From Cyanobium sp. T1B-Tous (lineage in GTDB: Bacteria; Cyanobacteriota; Cyanobacteriia; PCC-6307; Cyanobiaceae), in the NCBI RefSeq assembly GCF_024345475.1, contig NZ_JAGQBE010000001.1, positions 42,915 through 106,914 of the forward strand: a stretch of DNA of 64,000 nucleotides. Reading direction: 5' to 3'. Within the stretch, counting starts at the first letter, position 1. The number at the start of each line of letters is the position of its first letter. Both the position numbers and the translations under genes were made by a program. This document shows positions 36,598 to 48,400 of the stretch, one piece after another. Below the pieces are notes generated by a model. That model had not been told where the DNA came from. It saw only the letters and a list, made by a program, of their open reading frames with translations, and ran no database searches.

Positions 36598-37707
36598 GTG
36601 TCCAAGCCCCTTGTCACGATCGTGCTGGGCACCCGTCCGGAGGCCATCAAGCTGGCGCCGGTGATCCGGGCGTTCCAGCAGGCCGAGGATTTCCGCACCC
36701 GGGTGGTGCTCACGGGCCAGCACCGGGAGATGGTGACCCAGGTGATGGGCCTGTTTGGCCTGGTGGCCGACCACGACCTGGCCCTGATGGCCCCGAGGCA
36801 GACCCTCACCCACATCACCTGCGGGGCCCTGCAGGGCCTCAAGGAAGAGTTCACCACCCACCGGCCTGATCTGGTGCTGGTGCAGGGCGACACCACCACG
36901 GCCTTCGCCTCAGCCTTGGCGGCCTTCTACGAGCAGATCCCGGTGGGCCACGTGGAGGCGGGGCTGCGCACCGACAACCTCCTCGATCCCTTTCCGGAGG
37001 AGGCCAATCGGCGCCTGATTTCCCAGCTCACCCAGCTCCACTTCGCCCCCACGCCCCTGTCAGCGGCCAACTGCCGGGCTTCGGGGGTGGTGGGCACGGT
37101 GCTCACCACGGGCAACACGGTGATCGATGCCCTGCTGCTGATGGCGGAGCAGGCGCCTCCCTACGTGCTGCCGGGCCTGGATTTTGAGACGCAGCGGGTG
37201 ATTCTGGCCACGGTGCACCGCCGCGAGAACTGGGGCGAGCGGCTGCAGGACATCGGCCTCGGTTTCCGCGAGCTGCTGGATCGCTACCCCGACACGGCCC
37301 TGCTGCTGCCCCTGCACCGCAATCCCACGGTGCGCGAACCGCTGCAGGCGCTGCTGGGTGACCATCCCCGCGCCTTTTTGGTGGAGCCCCTCGACTACGA
37401 CCAGCTGGTGGCGGCGATGCGTGGCGCCACCCTGGTGATGAGCGATTCGGGCGGCTTGCAGGAGGAGGCGCCGTCGTTGGGCAAGCCGGTGTTAGTGCTG
37501 CGCCGCACCACCGAGCGGCCCGAGGCGGTGGAGGCGGGCACGGCGCGGCTGATCGGCACCGACAGCGCCGACATCGTGGCCGAGGCCAGTCGCCTGCTGG
37601 ATGATCCGGCCGCCTACGAGGCCATGGCCCGGGCCCACAACCCCTTCGGTGATGGCCAGGCGTCGGGGCGGATTGTGGAGGCTGCCCGCACGTTTCTGGC
37701 CGCCTGA
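36598..37707 (+). CDS. wecB: UDP-N-acetylglucosamine 2-epimerase (non-hydrolysing)
   Basis: A 369-residue enzyme that makes UDP-N-acetylmannosamine for surface polysaccharides. GTG 36598 opens MSKPLVTIVLGTRPEAIKLAPVIRAF, the family N-terminus. Further motifs: VLTGQHREMV, LVLVQGDTTTAFASALAAFYEQIPVGHVEAGLRT with the catalytic Asp/Glu/His region, LATVHRRENWGER, and VMSDSGGLQEEAPSLGKPVLVLR for UDP binding. Length is normal. Divergent from pilT. Confidence 0.95.
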   Translation: MSKPLVTIVLGTRPEAIKLAPVIRAFQQAEDFRTRVVLTGQHREMVTQVMGLFGLVADHDLALMAPRQTLTHITCGALQGLKEEFTTHRPDLVLVQGDTTTAFASALAAFYEQIPVGHVEAGLRTDNLLDPFPEEANRRLISQLTQLHFAPTPLSAANCRASGVVGTVLTTGNTVIDALLLMAEQAPPYVLPGLDFETQRVILATVHRRENWGERLQDIGLGFRELLDRYPDTALLLPLHRNPTVREPLQALLGDHPRAFLVEPLDYDQLVAAMRGATLVMSDSGGLQEEAPSLGKPVLVLRRTTERPEAVEAGTARLIGTDSADIVAEASRLLDDPAAYEAMARAHNPFGDGQASGRIVEAARTFLAA

Positions 37708-37731
37708 GGGTCCCCGCCCCGAGCCGCCGAT

Positions 37732-38886
37732 CTATTTGCGCTTCTGGGCCCAGGGGGGCAGGTCGATGAACACCCGGGTGCCGCTCTTGAGGCCCGAGAG
37801 GATCTGGGTGTCTTTGCCGCTGCTGATGCCGAGCTCCACCGGCTGGAAGGTGGGCTGGTTCTTCTTGCCCACCAGCAGCACCCCCGGTCGCCCGGCTTCG
37901 GTGACGATCGCCACGGTTGGCACGAGGGTGTCGGCCTGCACCCGGCCGGTCTGGAAGCCCACATCGGCGGTCATGCCGATGCGCAGCTGGGAGGGGTCGC
38001 CCACCAGGCGCAGCACCACATCGAAGGAGGTGACGTTGTTGAGCTTCACCGCGCGGGGGGTGATCCGCTTGACCCGGGCCTCGAAGCGCTGGTCGGGGAA
38101 GGCATCGGCGCGCACCGTGGCGCTCTGGCCCAGGCGCACCCGGCCGATGTCGCTCTCGGGCACCTTCGCCACCACCTCGAGGCCCTGGGCCAGCTCCACG
38201 ATCGAGGAGCTGGTGGCGCCGGCGGTGGCGGAGGCGGTGGTGGTGGGGGTCACAAAGGCGCCGGGATCGGCGAAGCGCTGGGTCACCACCCCGTCGAACG
38301 GCGCTCGCACCACCAGGTCGGCCTGTTCCACCTGGCGCGCTTCCAGCCTCATCTTGGCGGCCTGTACGGCGGCCTGATCCACCAGGAAGGTGCTGCGGAC
38401 GGTGTTGTAGTCGCTCAGGCTGATGGCGTTCTGGCGGTAGAGGCGTTGGTTGCGCTCCATCTCGCTGCGGCTGCGGGCCAGCTGGGCCTGGCCGGAGGTG
38501 AGCTGGGCCTGGAGCTCGGCGAGACGGTCGTCGAGGTCGCCGCGATCCATGCGGGCCAGGGCCTGGCCGCGGCGCACCGGGTCGCCCTCCTCCACGTAGA
38601 GCTCGTCGATCACCCCCTGGCGCTTCGGGCTCACATTCACCCGCTTCTCGGCCTCCAGCTCGCCGCTGGCGCTCACCACTCCGGGCAGCTCACCGGACAC
38701 GGCCACAACCGTGTAGGGCGTGAGATCGGCCCGGCCACCGCTGCGCTGGCGCTGCGCCAGGCCCAGCCCGGCCACGAGCACCAAACCAGCGGCCGCAGCG
38801 GCCCACACCCGCCGCCTCCGCCAGGGCCGGCGCGGACCTGGGCGGGAGCTGGTGGAGGGACCTGGAACCACGGACTGGCTGGGCAC
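37732..38886 (-). CDS. HlyD/RND-type efflux periplasmic adaptor
   Basis: A 384-residue membrane-fusion protein. Basic N-terminus, one membrane helix (about 28-43), then a lipoyl half-motif GVVSASGELEAEKRVNVSPKRQGVIDELYVEEGD. A coiled coil (about 115-172, rich in Gln/Arg/Leu) and the second lipoyl half QVEQADLVVRAPFDGVVTQRF follow, then the beta-barrel. It would bridge an inner-membrane ABC or RND pump to the outer membrane. No pump gene is adjacent, so its partner is elsewhere. GTG start at 38886. Confidence 0.88.
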   Translation of the reverse strand: MPSQSVVPGPSTSSRPGPRRPWRRRRVWAAAAAGLVLVAGLGLAQRQRSGGRADLTPYTVVAVSGELPGVVSASGELEAEKRVNVSPKRQGVIDELYVEEGDPVRRGQALARMDRGDLDDRLAELQAQLTSGQAQLARSRSEMERNQRLYRQNAISLSDYNTVRSTFLVDQAAVQAAKMRLEARQVEQADLVVRAPFDGVVTQRFADPGAFVTPTTTASATAGATSSSIVELAQGLEVVAKVPESDIGRVRLGQSATVRADAFPDQRFEARVKRITPRAVKLNNVTSFDVVLRLVGDPSQLRIGMTADVGFQTGRVQADTLVPTVAIVTEAGRPGVLLVGKKNQPTFQPVELGISSGKDTQILSGLKSGTRVFIDLPPWAQKRK

Positions 38887-38982
38887 CGCCGTTGGGGGGG
38901 TGAGGGTGGGAATCGGCCTGGAGGGCAGAGATCCCTAGTTTCGCTGGTGGGTGGTTCCACCTGCGGCCCGTAGATTCCAGCC

Positions 38983-40074
38983 ATGCTCAAAGCCGGAATC
39001 GTCGGGCTGCCCAACGTGGGCAAGTCGACCCTGTTCAACGCCCTGGTGGCCAATGCCCAGGCCGAAGCCGCCAACTACCCCTTCTGCACGATCGAGCCCA
39101 ACTCGGGCATCGTGTCGGTGCCGGATCCTCGCCTGCAGCTGCTCTCGGATCTGAGCGGCAGCAAGGAGATCATCCCCACCAAGGTGGAGTTCGTGGATAT
39201 CGCCGGCCTCGTGAAGGGCGCCAGCCAGGGCGAGGGCCTGGGCAACAAGTTTCTGGCCAACATCCGCGAAGTGGACGCCATCGTGCACGTGGTGCGCTGC
39301 TTCGAGAACGACGACGTGATCCACGTGAGCGGCTCGGTGGGCCCCGCCCGCGACGCCGAAGTGATCAACCTGGAGCTGGGTCTGGCCGATCTCTCCCAGG
39401 TGGAGAAGCGCCGGGAGCGGCTCAAGAAGCAGGTGCGCACCAGCAAGGAGGCCCAGGTGGAAGACGCTGCCCTCGAGCGCATCCAGGCGGTGTTGGAGCA
39501 GGGCGGTGCCGCCCGCAGCATCGAGCTGAGCGAGGAGGAGGCGCTGATGGTGAAGCCCCTGGGGCTGCTCACCGCCAAGCCGATCATCTACGCCACCAAC
39601 GTGAGCGAAGACGATCTGGCCACAGGTAATGCCTACTGCGAAGAGGTGGCGGCCCTGGCGGAGCAGGAGGGTGCTGGCACCGTGCGCATCTCGGCCCAGG
39701 TGGAAGCCGAGCTGATCGAGTTGCCCGAGGAGGACCGCGCCGAATTCCTGGCCGGCCTGGGGGTGGAGGAAGGGGGCCTGCAGAGCCTGATCCGGGCCAC
39801 CTACGCCCTGCTGGGCCTGCGCACCTACTTCACCACGGGGGAGAAGGAAACCCGTGCCTGGACGATCAAGGCCGGCATGACCGCCCCCCAGGCCGCCGGT
39901 GTGATTCACACCGATTTCGAGCGGGGCTTCATCCGCGCCCAGACCATTGGCACCCAGCAGCTGCTCGAGGCCGGCTCCCTGGCGGAGGCCCGCACCAAGG
40001 GCTGGCTGCGGGCCGAGGGCAAGGAGTACGTGGTGGCCGAGGGGGATGTGATGGAGTTCCTGTTCAACGTGTGA
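38983..40074 (+). CDS. ychF: YchF/OBG-family ATPase
   Basis: A 363-residue P-loop ATPase (Walker [10 protein letters not shown], residues about 8-16) of the Obg clan with ATP preference. The second motif [21 protein letters not shown] is clear. A helical insert (about 130-165, with [10 protein letters not shown]) and a C-terminal TGS domain ([16 protein letters not shown] to MEFLFNV) complete the standard layout. Binds ribosomes in relatives. The MFS gene starts in its stop codon (GTGA), linking it to the next block. Confidence 0.97.
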   Translation: MLKAGIVGLPNVGKSTLFNALVANAQAEAANYPFCTIEPNSGIVSVPDPRLQLLSDLSGSKEIIPTKVEFVDIAGLVKGASQGEGLGNKFLANIREVDAIVHVVRCFENDDVIHVSGSVGPARDAEVINLELGLADLSQVEKRRERLKKQVRTSKEAQVEDAALERIQAVLEQGGAARSIELSEEEALMVKPLGLLTAKPIIYATNVSEDDLATGNAYCEEVAALAEQEGAGTVRISAQVEAELIELPEEDRAEFLAGLGVEEGGLQSLIRATYALLGLRTYFTTGEKETRAWTIKAGMTAPQAAGVIHTDFERGFIRAQTIGTQQLLEAGSLAEARTKGWLRAEGKEYVVAEGDVMEFLFNV

Positions 40075-41357
40075 AGCGGCCTTTCTCCGTGCTGTGGCTG
40101 GGCCAGCTGGTGTCGAATCTGGGCACCCAGGCCAGCCTGTATGGCATGGGGTTGTGGCTCTTTCAGCAGCAGTGGCGGGTGGTGGATTTCGCCGCTGTGG
40201 CGGTGGTGGTTCAGGTGGCCCGCCTGGCGATCCTGCCGCTGTTGGGCCAGCGTCTGGCTGGCTGGCCGCGGCGCCGCACCATGCTGGTGGCCAACGCCAT
40301 TGGGGGGGGCGTCACCGTGGGGCTGGCCCTGTTGCTATTGCAGGTTGGCTCCCAGGTGCCTGTTGCCATCCTGCTGACCCTGCTCGCCATCTCGGCAGCG
40401 GCGGAAGCGGCCCTTGTGCTCTGTTTTTCGTCGTTAATCAGCACCCTGGTGCCCGAGGGGCCGGCCCAGATTCGGGCCGCCGGTTTGTTTGCCAGCTCTG
40501 ATGGGTTGGTGCTCAGTTTGGCTCCGTTCCTCGGGGCTTGGTTGGCAGCAGAGGCTGGCCTGCCTGGGGTGCTGTGGCTGGATGGCTGCAGTTTTCTGTG
40601 GGCTTTCCTTTGCGTGGCTCTGGCGCCCTGGCCGGCTGCTGCCCTGGCCCCGGCCGGCACCGGTGGTCTGGCGCTCGCTGGTCCCGAACCGGTGAGCTTC
40701 CGGCGTCAGGTGGTCCAGCTTCTGCGGGAGCCGACCCTGGCTCCGCTGGGTTGGATTGGAATGGTGTTGGCGTTTGTGTATGCGGGCTGTGAGGTTCTCT
40801 TCCCCGCCTGGCTGCTGGCTGGGATGGGGCCGGGCCGGCTGGGCATGGCCTTGCTCGTGGGCGGTCTCGGCTATGGGCTTGGGATGGGCCTGTGGCTTTG
40901 GCGGCGCCCGGTGCGGCCGCTGCCGTGGCTGCGGGCTGCCGTGCTGGTCCAGGGTTGGGTCTTGATTGGCGCCGGCCTGGTGGTGTTTGAGCGGTGGCAG
41001 CCCATCTGGTGGCTGGGGATTCTGGTGTTCAGCGCCGGCATTCCCATCAGCTTGGCGGCGTTGCAGTGCTTCTGGCAGCAGCAGGTGAATGCCCTCGACC
41101 AGCCGCGGCGTTTTGCCCAGCGTCTGAGCCTGGAGTGGTGCGCCCGGCTGCTGGGTTTTGTCGGGCTCGCGGCCCTCGTGGATGGGGTTCTGCGTCCTGC
41201 CGTCAGCTGGCCTCTCTGGCCGCGCTGGCTGCTGGACGGGTTGGGGGTGGGTCCGGGACGGCCCATGGCCATGGCCCTGGGCCTGGCGGGCTGGCTGCTG
41301 CTCCTCACGGGGCTGCGGCAGGCTGCCGCCCTGGCCCGCGCGCCCTCCCCGGCCTGA
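40071..41357 (+). CDS. MFS transporter (enterobactin-exporter-like)
   Basis: A 428-residue, roughly twelve-helix major-facilitator protein. FSVLWLGQLVSNLGTQASLYGMGLWLFQQ at the N-terminus is typical of the EntS-like exporter group. A central loop (about 195-218) is Pro/Ala-rich, and ALQCFWQQQV is conserved-looking. GTG 40071 overlaps the ychF stop as GTGA, and the next glycosyltransferase gene starts 5 bases after its stop, so it may export or flip the product of the cluster (inference). Confidence 0.8.
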   Translation: MKRPFSVLWLGQLVSNLGTQASLYGMGLWLFQQQWRVVDFAAVAVVVQVARLAILPLLGQRLAGWPRRRTMLVANAIGGGVTVGLALLLLQVGSQVPVAILLTLLAISAAAEAALVLCFSSLISTLVPEGPAQIRAAGLFASSDGLVLSLAPFLGAWLAAEAGLPGVLWLDGCSFLWAFLCVALAPWPAAALAPAGTGGLALAGPEPVSFRRQVVQLLREPTLAPLGWIGMVLAFVYAGCEVLFPAWLLAGMGPGRLGMALLVGGLGYGLGMGLWLWRRPVRPLPWLRAAVLVQGWVLIGAGLVVFERWQPIWWLGILVFSAGIPISLAALQCFWQQQVNALDQPRRFAQRLSLEWCARLLGFVGLAALVDGVLRPAVSWPLWPRWLLDGLGVGPGRPMAMALGLAGWLLLLTGLRQAAALARAPSPA

Positions 41358-41362
41358 TCGGA

Positions 41363-42463
41363 ATGCGCGTTCTGATCTACACCTCCAGTGGCGGCACGGC
41401 CCACGACGCGGCAGCCGAGGCGATCCAGCAGTGGCTAGCGCGGCTGCGCCCGGATGCGGAGGTGCGGGTGGATCAGGTGCTGGAGCACTCGAGCAGCACC
41501 TACCGCGGCGGCGTGGAGCTCTACAACTGGATCCAGCGTCGCCGGCCCTGGCTTCACCAGCTCTACTGGCGCGCCATGGAACTGGAAGACCTGATCAAAC
41601 CTGGCACCGTGCTCTTTGGGCGCCGCTACCTGATCCGGGAGCTCCAGGACTTCCGTCCGGACGTGCTGATCTCCACCCACCCGCACACCAATCGGGGCCA
41701 TTTCGATCTGGCCAAGCGGGTGCTGGGTCCCCAGCTGCACTGCATCACCTGCTGCACCGAACTCGACGGTGGCTTCGGGTTCAGCCGCAACTGGCTCAGT
41801 CGCCGCACCGATCTGTTCTGGGCCCTCACCGAGGAGGTGGTGCGGGAGGTCCGGCAGCGCCGGCCGGGCGTGCCGGTGGAGGGCCTGGGCCCCCTTCTCT
41901 ACCCGGCGTATCACGACGCCGGGCCCGCTCCGGCGGCCGTGGCGGGGCTACCCCTGCTGGTGCTCGGGACGGGCTCCAACGGGGCGAACAACCACATCCC
42001 GCTGCTGGAGCAGTTGTTGCCCTTTGCTGGTCAGGTGGCGGTGGTGGCCTTGTGCGGCCGTCGACCGGCGGTGCGCCAGCAGCTGCAGGCGTGGGCGGAG
42101 CGGCACCCGGAGCTGGCGGTGGAGGCGTTGGGCTACCAGGATCCGGCGGCGATGGCTGCGCTGTATCAGCGGGCCTGGGCCCTGGTGAGTCGTCCGGGAG
42201 CGCGCACCGCCACCGAGGCTCTGTTTATGGCCTGCCCCCTGGTGTTCAACCACTACGGCACCACCATGCCCCAGGAGTTGTTGGCTCCTCGTTATTTCCG
42301 TGCCCGGGGATTGGAGTCCACGATCCGTCGGCCGGAGCAGCTGGCAGCACTGGTGCGCCAATGGCTGGCAGACCCTGAGGGCTATTCAGCCTTGCGCCAG
42401 CGGTATCAGCAGCATCGTCTGTCGGCGGATCCCACTGGGCTTCTCGCTCGGTTGAGCCCTTAG
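41363..42463 (+). CDS. glycosyltransferase, MGDG-synthase/GT28-like
   Basis: A 366-residue GT-B protein. ATG 41363 gives MRVLIYTSSGGTAHDAAAEAIQQW, equivalent to the glycine-rich acceptor loop of monogalactosyldiacylglycerol synthases and MurG relatives. The middle has DVLISTHPHTNRGHFDLAKRVL, and the C-terminal half GTGSNGANNHIPLLEQLL and RPGARTATEALFMACPLVFN bind the sugar nucleotide. Proteins of this type glycosylate lipid-like alcohols. It is followed after 29 bases by the polyketide synthase, which suggests the acceptor is that polyketide alcohol (inference). The sugar donor is not predictable. Confidence 0.75.
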   Translation: MRVLIYTSSGGTAHDAAAEAIQQWLARLRPDAEVRVDQVLEHSSSTYRGGVELYNWIQRRRPWLHQLYWRAMELEDLIKPGTVLFGRRYLIRELQDFRPDVLISTHPHTNRGHFDLAKRVLGPQLHCITCCTELDGGFGFSRNWLSRRTDLFWALTEEVVREVRQRRPGVPVEGLGPLLYPAYHDAGPAPAAVAGLPLLVLGTGSNGANNHIPLLEQLLPFAGQVAVVALCGRRPAVRQQLQAWAERHPELAVEALGYQDPAAMAALYQRAWALVSRPGARTATEALFMACPLVFNHYGTTMPQELLAPRYFRARGLESTIRRPEQLAALVRQWLADPEGYSALRQRYQQHRLSADPTGLLARLSP

Positions 42464-42492
42464 GCGAAGATGGGACTGGTTTGATCTTCCCA

Positions 42493-45400
42493 ATGCCCGA
42501 ACCGATTGCCATCGTCGGTATCGGCTGTCGGCTCCCGGGCGGGATCGATGACCCGGAACGCTTCTGGGAGTTTCTACGGGACGGGCGCGACGCGATCCGA
42601 GAGGTGCCTCCCGATCGCTGGGATCTCGGCCTGCATTACAACGCTGACCCCGCCCATCCCCTCACCCAGCACGTTCGTCAGGGCGGCTTTGTGGAGGGGA
42701 TCGACCAGTTTGATGCGGCCTTTTTCGGCATCACGCCCCGAGAAGCGGTGTGCATGGATCCCCAGCAACGGCTCTTGCTGGAGGTGGCCTGGCGGGCCCT
42801 GGAGGATGGGGGCCAGCCCCTGGAGCAGGTGCGCGGCAAGGCCGTCGGGGTGTTCATGGGGATCTCCAGCGCCGACTACAGCTCCCTGCTCTGGGCCTCG
42901 CCCGAGCGCTACATCACTCCCGACAACGAGCCCTTTGTGCTGCCGGGCAACACCGGGTGCATCGCCGCCAATCGGCTCTCCTATTTCTTTGATTTCAAGG
43001 GCCCCAGCTTCACGGTGGACACGGCCTGTTCCTCCTCCCTGGTGGCGGTGCATCTGGCTTGCGAGAGCCTCTGGCGGGGGGAATCCGAGGCCGCCCTGGC
43101 CGGCGGCGTGCAGGCCCTGATTCATCCCGGCATTCAGATGAGCTTCTGCAAGGCCGGCCTGTTGGCACCGGATGGGCGCTGCAAGAGCTTTGACGCCAGC
43201 GCCGATGGCTATGTCCGTTCGGAGGGGGCCGGAGCGGTGTTGCTCAAGCCCCTGGCCGCGGCCCAGGCGGCCGGCGATTCGATCTACGCGGTGATCCACG
43301 GCTCGGCCGTCAATTCGGATGGCCGCAGCAACGGCATGGTGGCCCCCAATGTGCGGGCCCAGATCGCCTGTGTGCGGGAGGCCTTTGCCCGGGCAGGCAT
43401 TGATCCGGCCGCGACCCAGTACGTGGAGGCCCATGGCACGGGCACCCGCCAGGGGGACCCGATTGAACTGCGGGCCCTTGGAACGGTGCTGGGAGAGGGC
43501 AGGCCCGAGGGGGAGGCCTGTCGGGTGGGTTCGGTGAAGACCAACCTGGGCCACTCAGAAACCGCCGCCGGCATTACCGGCCTGATCAAGGCGGCCCTGT
43601 GTGTGGCCAAGCGCCAACTCCCCCCCAGCCTTCACTGCCGGCGCCCCAATCCCTCGATCGACTTCGCTGGCCTCAAGCTGCAGGTGCAGACCAGCCTGGA
43701 GCCCTTCCCCCATCCGGAGCGGGCGCCGGTGGTGGGGGTGAGTTCCTTTGGGTTTGGCGGCACCAATGCCCATGTAGTGCTGGCCGATGCCCCCCAGCAG
43801 CCGGCCCCGATGCGGTTCGGCGCGCGCATGCCCCTGCAGCTGCTCACGCTGTCGGCCCGTACACCCGAGGCCCTGGCCCGGATGGCGCGGGACCTGGCCG
43901 GGCAGTTGCAGGCCAAACCCTCCCTCAAGCTCGCCGATCTGGCCGCCTCCGCCAATCTGGGCCGCACCGGCTTCCGGCACCGTTCGGTGTGCCTGGCCCG
44001 CGACCACGACCAGCTGGTGACCCAGCTTCAGGCCCTGGCCAGCGAGCGCAGTCCCCTCCCCGACGGTGTGACGCGCGCCACCGCATCGCGGCGGCCCGGC
44101 AAGTTGGCCTGGCTCTTCACCGGCCAGGGCTCCCAGGCCCTCGGTATGGGCCGGGAGCTGCTGGACCACCCCACGTTCCGGGATGCTTTTGAGCGGGTGG
44201 CGGCCCTGCTGGACCCCTTGCTGGAGACGCCGCTGCGCGAGCTGTTGGTGCCCCAGGCGGGCGATGAGGCCCTGGCCGCCGCCCAGTTGAATCAGACAGG
44301 GGCCACCCAGCCGGCTCTGTTTGCGGTGGGCTACGCCCTGAGCCAGCTCTGGCAGAGCTGGGGTGTGCGCCCCGATCTGTTGATGGGCCACAGCATCGGG
44401 GAGGTGCTGGCTGCCCACTTGGCCGGGGTCTTCTCCCTGGACGATGCCTGTCGCCTGGTGGCGGCCCGCGGGCGCTTGATGCAGGCCTTGCCGCCGACGG
44501 GCGGGATGGTGGCGCTGCTAGCTCCCTTGGAGCGGGTGCAGGCGCTGATGGCCCGCCATCCCGCGATGCGTGTGGCGGCCTACAACGGCCCTGCCAACAC
44601 GGTGGTGGCAGGCCCGAGTGCCGCCTTGCGGCAACTGCTGGCTGAGGCCGAGGCGGCCGGACTCCATGCCCGCCAACTGGCGGTGTCCCATGCCTTTCAC
44701 ACCGAGGCGATGGCTCCGATGCTGGAAGCCTTCGAGCGCGAATTGCGCCAGCTGGCCTTTGCACCGCCCAGCAAGCCGCTGGTGAGCAACCTCACCGGTT
44801 TGCTGGCCGGCGCCGAGGTGGCCCAGCCCGACTACTGGTGCGATCAGGTGCTCAGCCCGGTGCGCTTTGCGGAGGGGGTGGCCACCCTCGTGTCCCAGGG
44901 GGCCCAGGTGTTTTTGGAGATTGGTGCCCGCCCCACCCTGATTGGCATGGCCCGTCAGTGCGCCCAGGAGCCCGCCTTCAGCCACTGGCCTTCCCTGGTG
45001 CCTGGGCAGTCTGACTGGGAGGTGATCTACGCCAGCCTCGGCGGCCTGTGGCGCAGTGGCTTCGCCGTTGACTGGGCTGGCTTCCACCGCCCCTACCCCT
45101 TTCGGCGCGTCAGCCTGCCTGGTTATCCCTTTGAGCGACAGCGTTATTGGTGGAGCCGTGAGGGTGAAGGGTCGGCTCCGGCCAGCTCCTGGCTCCACCA
45201 TCTCGGCCTCACCGCTCCGGCCAATGCGCCCCTGATGCCCGCCGTAGCGGCGCCCTCCAATGGGATGCCCACCTGCTCTGGCGCCTTGACCCGCTTGGAC
45301 CTCCCTGGCGAGGTGGAGGTGTATCAGGCGCTGCTTGGCAAGGACGGCACGGATCTGGGTGATCACCGCATTCGGGACCAGGTGGTGTTCCCCGCTGCCG

Positions 45401-48400
45401 GCTTCCTCACGACTGCCCTGGCGGTGCTCCAGCAGGCCGAGCAGCCGCTGGGGCTGGGGGCGATGCGCCTGGATCAACCGCTGAAGCTGGCCGGCGACGG
45501 TGGCGCCGTGCGGTTGCAGTGTCACCGGCGGGCCGATGGCCTCACCTTCCACAGCCGGCCCGATGGCGCCGATCCCTCGCCCTGGCAGCGTCACGGTGAG
45601 GTGGCCCTTGGCGGTGCCCCATCGGGAGAGCCGCCCTTCCCCCTGACCCAGCCCCCGGCGGCGGCGACGTCGGTGCAACTGGCCGGGTTCTATGAGGCCC
45701 TGGCCCAGGTTGGGCTGAACTATGGACCCACCTACCGGGGCCTGCGGCAGCTGCAGCTGGCCGATGGCCAGGCCTGGGCGGAGCTGGAGCGTCCGGAGGG
45801 GGGCCAGGACCGGGGCCTGCTGGACAGCTGTTTTCAGGCCGTGGCCGTGTTGCTGGATCCCGCGGCGCGGGAGGGGCAGCTGCTGCTGCCGGTTGGACTC
45901 GAGGAGCTGTGGCTGAAGGCCTTGCCCCTGCCCGATCGCCTGCACTGCCAGGTGCAGCTCCAGCCCAGCCAGGAGCCGGCCTTTGTCTTGGTCAACCTGG
46001 TGCTCCACGACGGCGCCACCCCTTTGGGCTGGATCCGGGGATTCCGGTTGCGGCGTCTGCCGCGCCAGGCCCTCGACTGGCTGTTCCCCCTGCCGGAGGC
46101 GGAGCCCGACCCTGGCCCCCAGGACTGGCTGCTGGAAACCGACTGGCAGGAGGCTCCGGTGCTCGAGTCCCTGCCCCAGTCCGGCGGGAAACCGCTCTGT
46201 TTCACGGGCGGCGAGCCCATCCCTCCGGGGACGGAGCCCCTGCTGCTCTGGCCCGATCTCAGCCGGCCTGGCCTTGTTCTGGAGGATCTGGCGGCCGACC
46301 TGCTCGGTTGGGCCCAGCAGCTGGCCGGGGCACCGGCCCGGCCGGTGTGGCTGGTGCTGCAGGGGGGTGGCCCCCTGGCGGCTGGCATGGCGGCCTTTGC
46401 CCGCTCGGCCGCCCTTGAGCAGCCTGCCCTGGGCTGGACCGTGTTGCACCTGGCCGATGGCCCCCCTCCGGCCGCGGCGGACTGGCCGGCCCTGCTCGCC
46501 CTCGGGGAGCGGGAGCCCCTGCTGGCCTGGCGGGATGGTCGGGCCTGGGTGCAGCGGCTCCAGCCCCTGGCCGATGCCCCCTTCCGCCTGGAGAGCGGGT
46601 CCCTCGGCAGCCTGGAAACCCTGCGGGCCCTTCCCCTGCAGCGACGCAGCCCGGGTCCGGGAGAGTTGGAACTGGCGGTGGAGGCCACGGGCCTCAATTT
46701 CCGCGATGTCTTGAATGCCCTGGGGCTGCTGGCGGGCTACAGCCGGGAGCTCGGCATGGACGCCGAGGCCCGCATGCCCTACGGCGGCGAATGCGTGGGC
46801 CGGGTGGTGGCGGTCGGCCCTGGGGTTGATCCAGCCCTGGTGGGCCAGCGGCTGCTGGCCGCCCTGGCGGTGGGCAGCCTGGCCAGCCACGTGGTGTGCC
46901 GTTCCGCCCTGTGCGTGCCCCTGCCCGCGGCCCTCGATCCGGCCCTGGGGGCCAGCGTCAGCACGGCCTTCCTCACAGCGATTTACGGCCTCCAGACCCT
47001 CGCCCAGTTGCGCCCGGGCGAGACCGTGCTGATCCATGCGGCCGCCGGTGGGGTCGGCCAGGCCGCCCTGCAGGTGGCTCGCCGCTGCGGTGCGCGGGTG
47101 CTGGCCACGGCCAGTGCGGCCAAACAGGCGGCCCTGCTGGAGCAGGGGGTGGAGGCGGTGTTCGACTCCCGCAGCCTCGCCTTTGGCGAGCAGGTGCGGG
47201 CCGCCACCGGAGGCCGCGGTGTGGATGTGGTGCTCAACAGCCTTAAGGGCGACTGGGTGGAGGCGAGTTTTGCCGCCCTGGCCGACGGCGGCCGCTTTGT
47301 GGAGCTGGGCAAGATCGAGATCTGGAGCCGGGAGGAGGCGGCCCGGCGCCGCCCCGATGCCTCCTATCTGCCCTTCGACCTGCTGGAGGTGGCCGCGGCT
47401 GACCCCTCCTTGGTGCGTGGCCTGCTGGTGGAGCTGCTGGCCGACCTCGAGGCCGGTCACTACGCGCCGATCCCGTTGCAGGCGTTTCCGATCGAGCGCA
47501 GCGTGGAGGCCTTCCGGCTGATGGCCCAGGCCCGGCATGTTGGCAAGGTAGTGATCACCCAGCCGGAGCGGCCGGCAGCCTGGACGATTCGCCCTGGGGC
47601 CACCTATCTGGTGACGGGTGCTTTTGGCGGGATCGGTCAGCAGCTGAGTCTCTGGTTGGCGGCTCAGGGTGCCCGCTCGTTGGTGCTGCTGGGCCGGCGG
47701 CCCGATCCCCAGCTCGTGCAGCAGCTGCAGAGCCAGGGCGTCGCCTGTGAATCCCTGGCCTTCGATCTGGCGGCCGATCCGCCGGAGCAGCTGGCTGCGG
47801 CCCTGCGGGGCAAGCCCCTGGTAGGGGTGTTCCATGCGGCGGGCCAGCTCGATGACGGCCTGCTGGAGGGGCAGACTCCCGCCCGGCAGGCCGCGGTGAT
47901 CGCCCCCAAATGGGGCGGCTGGCAGCGGTTGGAGCAGGCCTGCCGCCTGGCTGACTGCCGGCCGGAGTTTGGGGTGGCCTTCTCCTCGATGGCCGCCCTG
48001 CTCGGCTCGCCGGGGCAGACGAGCTACTCCCTGGCCAATGGGGCCCTCGATGGCTTGGCCGCATCCCCCACCCCGACCCCCACCCACCCGGCCTGGCCCC
48101 TGCTCTCGCTGCAGTGGGGCCCCTGGGGTGGTGCCGGGATGGCGGAAGGTCTGGAGCGCCGATTCGCGGCTTTGGGGGTGGGCTTGCTGCCTCCCGCCCA
48201 GGCCTTGGATGCCCTGGCCCTGCTGCTGGAGCGGGGGCGACCGGGATGCGTGGCCGTGCTCCACAACGACTGGCCCAAGCTGGCGGCCCAGCTCGGCAGC
48301 CGCCAGTCGGCCGTGTTGCAGCCGCTGCTCAAGGCGGCCGCCCACGCCGACGATGGGGCCGAGGGGGAGGCCCTGCGCCAGCAGCTCGCCCAAGCCGACG